Positions 1 through 5,463 of a DNA stretch of 17,905 nucleotides are shown here, piece after piece. Every line of letters starts with the position of its first letter. Position 1 is the first letter of the stretch. This DNA is from JBBSTY01 sp038235385. Lineage in GTDB: Bacteria; Actinomycetota; Acidimicrobiia; Acidimicrobiales; Acidimicrobilacustridaceae. Position numbers and translations under genes: made by a program. Under the pieces are notes generated by a model, which searched no databases, had not been told where the DNA came from, and worked only from the letters and a program-made list of their open reading frames with translations. Where the stretch lies: positions 1 through 17,905 of the forward strand of contig JBBSTY010000089.1 in assembly GCA_038235385.1 (NCBI GenBank). The letters are read 5' to 3'.

Positions 1-399
1 ACCGAGCAGGGCGTCGAGCTCGGGCCCAGCCACCACCACGGGGATGGCCGCGCCGGCGCGCGCCACTGCGTCCCGAGCGACCGCCTCGTGCTCGGCGTCC
101 ACGACCACCACCCGTGCGCCGGCGTCCTCCAGGATGAAGGCCACCTCGGGTGCCGTCAGGTGCCAGTTCACGGCCGCCACCCACACCCCCGACACCAGGG
201 CACCGAGGAGCACCTCGACGTACTCGACCCGGTTCGCCATCACGATCGCCGCGTGATCGCCCGGCGCGAGCCCGACGTCGTCGCGCAGCCAACGACCGAC
301 GCGGGTCGCTCGATCGCCGAGCTCGGCCCAGCTGCGCTGACGAGTGAGATCGTCGATCGCCGGCTCGTCGGCACGGGAGGCATCCAGGTGCGGGAACAT
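1..399 (-). CDS. Acyl-CoA synthetase (AMP-binding family), N-terminal part
   Basis: Reading the complement from an ATG at 399 gives 133 codons with no stop before the window edge, so only the N-terminal quarter is present. It begins MFPHLDASRADEPAI and continues with the family pattern SWAELGDRA, GLAPGDHAAIVMANRVEY, then AVNWHLTAPEVAFILEDAGARVVV. That is the early N-terminal region of the ANL superfamily, in the fatty-acyl/short-chain acyl-CoA ligase branch. These enzymes adenylate a carboxylic acid with ATP and transfer it to CoA in the cytoplasm. The P-loop and the A8 motif lie outside the window, so the substrate is open. The frame stays open upstream with GC-ending codons, so GTG 465 or GTG 543 are alternative starts. 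ATG 399 is preferred because the family commonly starts here and a TACCCT hexamer sits 7 nt upstream. Confidence 0.85.
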   Translation of the reverse strand, partial: MFPHLDASRADEPAIDDLTRQRSWAELGDRATRVGRWLRDDVGLAPGDHAAIVMANRVEYVEVLLGALVSGVWVAAVNWHLTAPEVAFILEDAGARVVVVDAEHEAVARDAVARAGAAIPVVVAGPELDALLG

Positions 400-406
400 C
401 GGCGGG

Positions 407-412
407 AGGGTA
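407..412 (-). promoter_or_regulatory. -10-like hexamer, leaderless start of acyl-CoA synthetase
   Basis: The complement reads TACCCT, followed by 7 nt and then ATG 399. That places the expected transcription start at or next to the start codon. I see no Shine-Dalgarno sequence before the ATG and no convincing -35. Assigned by analogy to the same arrangement at four or five other starts in this window. Confidence 0.4.
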
Positions 413-556
413 CCGCCCTCGACGGGCGACCCGTCGAGGTCACGCGCCCGCCACGGTGCGGGCACGTGGCGGACCGACGGGGTGGGCGCCTGCGCGCCCG
501 AAAAGGGCGGGCGTCCGAGCAGCGGTGTCGGCCAGGAGGGCACCCACCCACGACGG

Positions 557-562
557 TACGAT
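557..562 (+). promoter_or_regulatory. -10-like hexamer TACGAT, leaderless start of first lipoprotein gene
   Basis: TACGAT is followed by CGGCGG and then ATG 569. With a standard -10 to +1 distance, transcription would begin on the A of the ATG. This fits a leaderless mRNA and supports choosing 569 over the in-frame ATG at 344, which would lie inside the divergent acyl-CoA synthetase gene. Confidence 0.5.
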
Positions 563-568
563 CGGCGG

Positions 569-1045
569 ATGCCCCGCCGACCCTGGATCCCATCCGCTGC
601 CATCGCACCGGTCCTCGTCGCCGCTGCGCTGGTCACCTCGTGCGCATCCGGATCGGAACCGGTCGTGCAGACCCTGCCGCCCGGCACCTCGGCCACGGAT
701 GGATCGGATTCGTCCGCCACCACGCCGTCGTCGGGGTCCGCCCCCTCGACCGTTCCCGGGACGGCGACCATCACGAGCTTCGATCTGCGCAACCAGATCT
801 CGTGCGACGGGACGGTCGACGTCGTGACCAACGTCAGGTACGAGACCACGGGCGCCGACACCGTGGCCTTCGTGGTCGACGGGGACCAGGTACCGGGCAG
901 CCCGGCCACGAGCGGCGGCTTCGACATCCCGATCTCGTGCGACGGCAGCTCGCACACGGTCCTGCTCGTCGCCGTCGATGCCGACGGCGCCACGACGATC
1001 GACAGCCGGGTGGTGCTCACGACCACCACCCCTCAGGGCAACTGA
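569..1045 (+). CDS. Small secreted lipoprotein with Ig-like C-terminal region
   Basis: The protein has 158 residues. The N-terminus is a lipoprotein signal: basic MPRRPW, a hydrophobic stretch at about 9-21, and lipobox LVTSC with Cys25 as the predicted acylation site. Residues 26-65 are a Ser/Thr/Gly/Pro linker. Residues 66-154 alternate beta-strand-like segments (ATITSFDL, TVAFVVDG, TVLLVAVDADG) and resemble an immunoglobulin-like or PKD-like sandwich, although I recognise no named family. The motif ISCDG occurs twice, at 77-81 and 122-126, giving two cysteines that could form a disulfide outside the cell. Role unknown; a cell-surface accessory or binding protein is an inference. It is followed after a repeat-containing gap by another small lipoprotein gene in the same orientation. 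Confidence 0.8.
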   Translation: MPRRPWIPSAAIAPVLVAAALVTSCASGSEPVVQTLPPGTSATDGSDSSATTPSSGSAPSTVPGTATITSFDLRNQISCDGTVDVVTNVRYETTGADTVAFVVDGDQVPGSPATSGGFDIPISCDGSSHTVLLVAVDADGATTIDSRVVLTTTTPQGN

Positions 1046-1120
1046 CCCACCTCCCGAGGTGCGGGCGTGCGGTCCGTGCCGGCGTCGGCGTTCGACCCGA
1101 TCGCTGACGGCCGACCGACC

Positions 1121-1155
1121 GACGACGACCGACGACGACCGACGACGACCGACGA
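1121..1155 (+). repeat. 10-bp tandem repeat, unit GACGACGACC, 3.5 copies
   Basis: Three exact copies at 1121-1150 are followed by half a unit, and preceded at 1111-1120 by the related CCGACCGACC. The repeat lies in the 216-bp gap between the two lipoprotein genes, whose remaining sequence shows no other gene. The unit length is about one turn of the DNA helix. Confidence 0.85.
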
Positions 1156-1248
1156 ACATCGAGGTCGGGTGACCGACCACGGACGACCGCCGTGGGCCGA
1201 CGGGACCCGGGTCGACGACGGTGCCTGGCAACGACGCAGCCCGACGAC

Positions 1249-1254
1249 CACAAT
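1249..1254 (+). promoter_or_regulatory. -10-like hexamer CACAAT before second lipoprotein gene
   Basis: CACAAT matches TATAAT at four of six positions. It ends 7 nt before GTG 1262, the spacing seen at other apparently leaderless genes here. It overlaps the alternative in-frame ATG at 1253, so if it is the -10 the true start should be GTG 1262. Confidence 0.3.
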
Positions 1255-1261
1255 GCACGGC

Positions 1262-1759
1262 GTGTCCCACCCCGATCTGCCCCGCCCCCGTCCAGCGCCT
1301 CGGTCCCGATCACGGCGACTGCTCGCGGGCACGGTGATCGTCGCCGTGACGGTGCTCTCGGTCGCGTGCACGAGCACCGATCTGCCGGCACCGTCGGGTC
1401 AGCCGGCCGCCACCGGTGCTCCCATCGGTCCGTCGTCGTACGCCACGATCGCCGAGCTGCACGACGCCGTCGTCGCCGCTGGCTTCGCGTGCACCTTGGA
1501 GTACCCCGGGTTGCGCGACGACGTCACCAACAACGAGGTGAGCATCTGCACCATCGACGGCGAGACCGCCTACCTCACCGTCTGGGGCAGCGCCGACGAC
1601 CTCACCGCGTTCGCGGCTTCGCCCGATGGCGCAACCGGCACCGTGGCCCTCGGCGCCGACTGGAGCATCGCCGTGAGCACCGGCGCTCTCGCCACGCGCC
1701 TCGCCGCCGGTCTCGGCGGGTCGGCGCCGGTGCCGTCGGACCCGACCTCCCCGTCATGA
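1262..1759 (+). CDS. Small secreted lipoprotein, actinobacterial type
   Basis: From GTG 1262 the protein has 165 residues; ATG 1253, three codons upstream, is an equally legal start. A basic, Pro/Arg-rich n-region (RPRPAPRSRSRR) precedes a hydrophobic segment at about 20-34 and lipobox LSVAC, with Cys36 as the predicted lipidation site. After a short Pro/Ala/Gly linker, a compact domain follows: a helix (TIAELHDAVVAAGFAC), two cysteines (77 and 96) that probably form a disulfide, strand-like ETAYLTVWGS, and a C-terminal GADWSIAVSTGALATRLAAGLGG. This layout resembles the many small uncharacterised actinobacterial lipoproteins in which a 'vgdNW.v' segment follows a Cys-pair motif. No enzymatic motif is visible and the function is unknown. 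It converges on the SGNH gene. Confidence 0.8.
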   Translation: MSHPDLPRPRPAPRSRSRRLLAGTVIVAVTVLSVACTSTDLPAPSGQPAATGAPIGPSSYATIAELHDAVVAAGFACTLEYPGLRDDVTNNEVSICTIDGETAYLTVWGSADDLTAFAASPDGATGTVALGADWSIAVSTGALATRLAAGLGGSAPVPSDPTSPS

Positions 1760-1766
1760 TCTCGAC

Positions 1767-1844
1767 GCCTCACGAGCGGCGCGCCGGCTGACCTCGGGTT
1801 CGACGCCGGGCTGAGCGACCGGCTGACCGCTCCTCCGGTGAGGC
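1767..1844. terminator. Imperfect inverted repeat between convergent genes, possible bidirectional terminator
   Basis: GCCTCAC (1767-1773) directly followed by GAGCGG (1774-1779) pairs with CCGCTC (1827-1832) and GTGAGGC (1838-1844). The right arm carries a 5-nt bulge. The 47-nt interior is GC-rich and contains direct copies of CCGGCTGACC's core. No T-tract follows on either strand, so a terminator role rests only on its position between two convergent genes. Confidence 0.3.
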
Positions 1845-1856
1845 TCGATCAGCCCG

Positions 1857-2798
1857 TCAGGGCTGCGGGCACGAGGCCGGCGGATAGACGGCGTCGCCCC
1901 GCCACGGGCCCGATTGCCATCCGGTGAGCGCCGTCGCCTTGTACGACGACACCAGCTCCTCGACCACCTGCTGCGCGAGGAGGGCGGCACCATCGGCGCA
2001 GAGGTGGAGACCGTCGATCTGGCGGGTGCGAACGGTCGTGCCGTCGCCGGTGGTGATCACGTCGTGGTACCCGGGGGTGGGTCCGTTCAACGCATCCTGG
2101 GCCGGCAGGTAGGTGACCGACGGCCACCGGGACGGAAGGTCGGCGTAGGCCTCGTTGAGGGCCCGGAAGGCCCGGTTGGCATCGTCGTTGGCGACGGGCG
2201 GGTTGCCGATCCAGATCACCGATGCGCCACGGCTCGTGATCAGCTGGAGCCACGGGTCGAGCACGTTCGCCTCGTACTGGCCCTGCCAGGCGGGATCCTC
2301 GGACGCGGCACCGGTCCCCGTACGGAGCACCTCGGACTCCCAGGTCCCGACGAACATCACGATGACCTCGGGATTGAACTGCTCGAGCTGCTGGTTCCAG
2401 GTGAAGCGCACGGTCGGATCCCGCAGGATGCTCGGCGTGAGGATGAACCGCACCTCGCTCGTGCCGTCGGCCTCGACGGCCGCCTTCAGCGCCGGCGCCA
2501 GCCCGGCCATCACCGAATCGCCGGCCAGGACGACGCGCAGCGGGTCCTCGGCGGTGGGACGGCGTGGCCCCGGCTCGGTGGTCGTGGTCGTCGGCGCGGG
2601 TGTTCCCGGGGGCGACGTCGGCGCGTGGGTGCCCGGCACCGACGAGGCCGACGTGCGCGGCAGGATCGACGTGGCCGGCCCGGCGACGCTGGTGGTCGGC
2701 TCGTCGTCGACGCGGGCGCCCACCGAATAGCCTGCGCCGATCGACAGCGCGAAGAGCACGACGAAGCCGGCAACGATGGTGAAAGGAGACCCCCGCAT
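1857..2798 (-). CDS. Membrane-anchored SGNH/GDSL-hydrolase-like protein
   Basis: The protein has 313 residues. The N-terminus MRGSPFTIVAGFVVLFALSIG is one membrane segment (about 6-24) without a lipobox, so it is probably a signal anchor. Residues 30-85 are a Ser/Thr/Pro linker that includes a run of threonines. The domain from about 87 to 285 has block I LAGDSVMAGL (Ser95), a VGTWES segment at 150-155, and block V DGLHLCADG (Asp262, His265). These are the Ser and Asp-His catalytic elements of SGNH hydrolases. It most resembles the SGNH domain fused to acyltransferase-3 proteins, so a role in adding or removing acyl groups on an extracellular polysaccharide is likely but inferred. A 28-residue tail with one Cys follows. 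The ATG at 2798 is chosen because the membrane segment begins directly after it; GTG 2807 is possible. It diverges from the lipase gene. Confidence 0.82.
   Translation of the reverse strand: MRGSPFTIVAGFVVLFALSIGAGYSVGARVDDEPTTSVAGPATSILPRTSASSVPGTHAPTSPPGTPAPTTTTTEPGPRRPTAEDPLRVVLAGDSVMAGLAPALKAAVEADGTSEVRFILTPSILRDPTVRFTWNQQLEQFNPEVIVMFVGTWESEVLRTGTGAASEDPAWQGQYEANVLDPWLQLITSRGASVIWIGNPPVANDDANRAFRALNEAYADLPSRWPSVTYLPAQDALNGPTPGYHDVITTGDGTTVRTRQIDGLHLCADGAALLAQQVVEELVSSYKATALTGWQSGPWRGDAVYPPASCPQP
2728..2733 (+). promoter_or_regulatory. -10-like TAGCCT, candidate promoter of lipase gene
   Basis: TAGCCT lies about 64 nt upstream of ATG 2797, inside the coding region of the divergent SGNH gene. 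Any promoter of the lipase gene must lie there because the two start codons overlap. No good -35 is visible. Weak assignment. Confidence 0.2.
2783..2788 (+). promoter_or_regulatory. Ribosome binding site AAGGAG of lipase gene
   Basis: AAGGAG, within GAAAGGAGAC, ends 8 nt before ATG 2797. It decides the start: the in-frame ATG at 2776 has no such site. It lies inside the first codons of the opposite-strand SGNH gene. Confidence 0.7.
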
Positions 2799-4101
2799 GC
2801 GGGCCACACTGTTGCACCAAACCGGCCCGGACAAGAAGCGGGCCGAGCACAGGGTCCGTTGGACCCATCCGACTTCTCGCTCCGCGGGGCGCCTCACCCG
2901 ACGAGCACGGCTGGCGACCTGCGTCGTCGCCACCGTGGCCCTGCTCGGGGTGGGCGGCTGCGGCGGCTCGCCGACCAGCTCGGACCGCACCGCCACCGAT
3001 GCATCGACCGCGCCGACCGACGACCCGCGCTCGAGCACCGTCGAGCGTGGACGCGTCGAACCGCCTCCCTCCCGACCGGGAGCGCCGGGCGAGCCCATCG
3101 ACGTCGAGGCGATCGACGCACCCGCCGGTGGGCGGGCGGTCCGGTTCAGCTACCACTCGAGCGGCGCCGGTGGTGCCGACATCGCCGTCACCGGCGTCCT
3201 GCTCACCCCTGATCGACCACCGCCCGTCGGGGGCTTCCCGCTGATCACCTGGGCCCATCCCACGACCGGCGCGGCGGACGGGTGCCAGCCGTCGGTCGAG
3301 GGGACCGCGGCGCTCCCGTACCCGGACGACCTCGTCGCGCAGGGGTGGGCCGTGGTCGCCACCGACTACGAGGGGCTCGGGTCGGCCGGTCCGCACCCCT
3401 ACCTCGTCGGCGCGAGCGAGGGCCCCGCCGTCCTCGACGCGGCACGAGCGGCGTCACGGATCGATGGATCCGGCGTCGACGCGAGCTCGCCGCTCGTGAT
3501 CTGGGGCTTCTCCCAGGGCGGTCACGCCGGCGCCTTCGCCGCCGAGCTCGCCCCGACCTACGCGCCCGAGCTCGACCTGGTCGGGGTGGCCCTCGCCGCT
3601 CCGGTCAGCGACGTAGGAGGGTTCACCCGCCGCGCCGAGCAGATGGACGATCAGCTCGGCGTCGTCCTCACCATCGTCAACGGGTTCGACGCGGCCTACC
3701 CCGAGCTCGACCCGGCCACGGTCCTCACGGCCGAAGGGGTCGAGGCGCTGACCGACGTCGAGCGCCGGTGCATCGGCGAGCTCAACGAAGACCTCACCCA
3801 GCCCACGGACACGATCATCGCCGCGCCACCGACGGCCGACGACGCCTTCGCGGCACGCTTCGCCGAGAACCGAGCCGGCGACCACCCGATCACCGCGCCC
3901 GTGCTCATCGTCCAGGGATCCGAGGACGACATCGTCGATCCGGCCGCCAGCGCTGCGCTGGCGCAGCGGTACTGCGATCGCGAGGTTCTCGTGCGGTACG
4001 ACGTCATCGACGGCACCAACCACGGGGTGCTCGCACGGGAGCCGTTCCTCGGCTGGATCCGGGACCGCTTCGACCGAGCGCAGGCCCCGACGACCTGTTG
4101 A
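2797..4101 (+). CDS. Secretory-lipase-family lipoprotein (alpha/beta hydrolase)
   Basis: The protein has 434 residues. A long basic n-region (1-40) precedes a hydrophobic stretch and lipobox GVGGC with Cys55, so it should be an exported lipoprotein. A Ser/Thr/Pro-rich linker runs to about 100. The hydrolase domain has TWAHPTTGAADGC (151-163), ATDYEGLGSAGPHPYLVGASEG (188-209), the nucleophile elbow GFSQGG (Ser239), acid region GSEDDIVDP (Asp377 or Asp378) and GTNHGV (His409). This set and order match the secretory lipase family (LIP, Pfam PF03583-type), whose members cleave triacylglycerols or other esters. The substrate here is not known. The start ATG 2797 has a strong ribosome site. The 5' end overlaps the divergent SGNH start by 2 nt. 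A leftover upstream ATG at 2776 is less likely. Confidence 0.88.
   Translation: MRATLLHQTGPDKKRAEHRVRWTHPTSRSAGRLTRRARLATCVVATVALLGVGGCGGSPTSSDRTATDASTAPTDDPRSSTVERGRVEPPPSRPGAPGEPIDVEAIDAPAGGRAVRFSYHSSGAGGADIAVTGVLLTPDRPPPVGGFPLITWAHPTTGAADGCQPSVEGTAALPYPDDLVAQGWAVVATDYEGLGSAGPHPYLVGASEGPAVLDAARAASRIDGSGVDASSPLVIWGFSQGGHAGAFAAELAPTYAPELDLVGVALAAPVSDVGGFTRRAEQMDDQLGVVLTIVNGFDAAYPELDPATVLTAEGVEALTDVERRCIGELNEDLTQPTDTIIAAPPTADDAFAARFAENRAGDHPITAPVLIVQGSEDDIVDPAASAALAQRYCDREVLVRYDVIDGTNHGVLAREPFLGWIRDRFDRAQAPTTC
2806..2834 (-). promoter_or_regulatory. Candidate promoter of SGNH gene (TTGTCC - 17 - CAGTGT)
   Basis: On the complement, TTGTCC (2829-2834) is separated by 17 nt from CAGTGT (2806-2811), which ends 7 nt before ATG 2798. 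The spacing is ideal for a sigma-70-type promoter, the hexamers are only moderate matches, and the start of transcription would fall at the start codon. It lies inside the coding region of the lipase gene. Confidence 0.4.
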
Positions 4102-4142
4102 CCGCACCGCACGGGGGCCGTCGCCTTCCACCGTCCGGGGGA

Positions 4143-4156
4143 GGTGCGCATGCACC
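4143..4156 (+). repeat. Short hairpin GGTGC-GCAT-GCACC downstream of lipase gene
   Basis: A 5-bp stem with a 4-nt loop lies 42 nt after the lipase stop. It is too short and lacks a T-run, so it is a poor terminator candidate. It is also immediately upstream of the -10-like element of the glycan block. Confidence 0.25.
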
Positions 4157-4177
4157 GTTCGGGGGCCGGTGCTGGGA

Positions 4178-4183
4178 TACGAT
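4178..4183 (+). promoter_or_regulatory. -10-like TACGAT, candidate promoter of the glycan gene block
   Basis: TACGAT, the same hexamer as before the first lipoprotein gene, lies 92 nt upstream of ATG 4276 in the only gap before the glycosyltransferase block. Transcription would start near 4190 and leave an 86-nt leader. No clear -35 is seen. Confidence 0.35.
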
Positions 4184-4210
4184 TCGACGACGCTTCGCGG
4201 CGCCGGGCAC

Positions 4211-4226
4211 CCTGGTCAGGACCAGG
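4211..4226. promoter_or_regulatory. 16-bp inverted repeat CCTGGTC-AG-GACCAGG, operator-like or leader hairpin
   Basis: Two exact 7-bp arms are separated by 2 bp, about 27 bp downstream of the candidate -10 and 49 bp upstream of the GT4 start. It could be a binding site for a dimeric regulator or a hairpin in the mRNA leader. No regulator gene is adjacent. Confidence 0.4.
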
Positions 4227-4275
4227 ACCGGAGCCGGCGAGCGACCGTACGAGGGAGACGCGCACCATTTCCACC

Positions 4276-5463
4276 ATGCCCACCCCGGCCGGGTCCGCCG
4301 ACATCGCCGACCTGGCCGCCGAGGCCGGGATCCGCACCGTGCACCTGCTCGCCTGGCGCGATCTCGGCGACGTCGAGGCCGGCGGCTCCGAGCTGTTCAC
4401 CGCACGCATCGCGGCCATCTGGGCCGAGGCCGGCCTGGACCTCACCGTGCGCACGTCCTACGCCCAGGGCCAGAAGGTCTACGGCGAGCGCGACGGCTAC
4501 CGGATCATCCGCAAGTCCGGTCGTTCGATGTCGTTCCCCACGACGATCCTCAGCGAGATCGCCCACCGCTACGGCACCGCCGACGCGATGGTGGAGGTGT
4601 GGAACGGCGTCCCGTTCCTGAGCCCGCTGTGGTTCCGAGGCCCCCGGGTGGTGTTCCTCCACCACGTGCACCAGCAGATGTGGGACGAGGTGCTCGGCCC
4701 CCGTGCCGCCCAGTTCGGCAAGTTGCTCGAGGGTCGACTGGCCCCGCCCTGCTACCGCTCCACGCCGATCCTCACGCTGTCGGAGTCGTCGCGCCGGGAG
4801 ATCACGTCGCTGCTCGGCATCCCGGCGCGCAACATCACGGTCAACCCTCCGGGGATCGACTCGCGGTTCACGCCCGACGGACCCCCGTCGCCGACGCCGC
4901 TCATCATCTCCGTCGGGCGCCTCACGCCGACGAAGCGGTTCGACGAGATGATCCGCATCGCCAACGAGGTCCGCGAGACCTGTCACGACCTCGAACTGGT
5001 CATCGTGGGCGACGGCTACGAGCGCGACGACCTCGAGAAGCTCATCGACGACCTCGACGCGCACGACTGGGTGCGCATGGCCGGCTACGTCTCCGACGAG
5101 GAGCTCGTGGAGCTCTACCAGCAGGCGTGGCTCGTGACCTCGGCCTCCACCTCCGAAGGGTGGGGCATGACGCTCACCGAGGCGGCCGCGTGCGGAACCC
5201 CGGCGGTCGCCACCGACATCACCGGCCATCGGGATTCGGTCGCCGACGGCAAGAGCGGCGTCCTGGTCGGCAGCTCACGCGAGATGGTGAACGAGATCGT
5301 CCGACTGCTCACCGATGCCGATGCCCGTGACCACCTGGCCGAGGGCGCCCGCAAGCACGCCGCCGAGTTCACCTGGGAAGCGGCCGCGTACAACGGGTTC
5401 GCACCGTTGGCCCACCAGGCCATCCAACGCCGCCGGAGCGCCGGCGGGTCTCCGCGACGGTGA
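4276..5463 (+). CDS. GT4-family glycosyltransferase (GT-B fold)
   Basis: The protein has 395 residues and no signal or membrane segment, so it is cytoplasmic or peripheral. The N-terminal Rossmann half opens with VHLLAWRDLGDVEAGGSELF (22-41), the glycine-rich acceptor-side loop of GT4 enzymes. The C-terminal half has NPPGID (190-195), SVGRLTPTKRFDEMI with Arg215 and Lys220, VGDGYERDDL, and the nucleotide-sugar motif SEGWGMTLTEAAACGTP with the E-x7-E pair Glu294/Glu302. GT4 enzymes are retaining and transfer hexoses from nucleotide sugars; the sugar here cannot be deduced. The stop overlaps the start of the AftD-like gene (GTGA), which implies translational coupling. Start choice: ATG 4276 opens the domain, but the nearest SD-like AGGGAG is about 18 nt away and better spaced to an in-frame ATT at 4267. 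Confidence 0.88.
   Translation: MPTPAGSADIADLAAEAGIRTVHLLAWRDLGDVEAGGSELFTARIAAIWAEAGLDLTVRTSYAQGQKVYGERDGYRIIRKSGRSMSFPTTILSEIAHRYGTADAMVEVWNGVPFLSPLWFRGPRVVFLHHVHQQMWDEVLGPRAAQFGKLLEGRLAPPCYRSTPILTLSESSRREITSLLGIPARNITVNPPGIDSRFTPDGPPSPTPLIISVGRLTPTKRFDEMIRIANEVRETCHDLELVIVGDGYERDDLEKLIDDLDAHDWVRMAGYVSDEELVELYQQAWLVTSASTSEGWGMTLTEAAACGTPAVATDITGHRDSVADGKSGVLVGSSREMVNEIVRLLTDADARDHLAEGARKHAAEFTWEAAAYNGFAPLAHQAIQRRRSAGGSPRR

Noticed and set aside
88..1107. Long plus-strand open frame of 339 codons over the acyl-CoA synthetase and first lipoprotein
   Set aside because: Its translation is Arg/His/Pro-rich and matches no fold. It is the off-frame shadow of two recognisable genes in GC-rich DNA.
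3282..5330. 682-codon plus-strand open frame spanning the lipase and GT4 genes
   Set aside because: The product is almost entirely Arg/Gly/Pro/His. The lipase and GT4 frames covering the same DNA carry complete family motifs.
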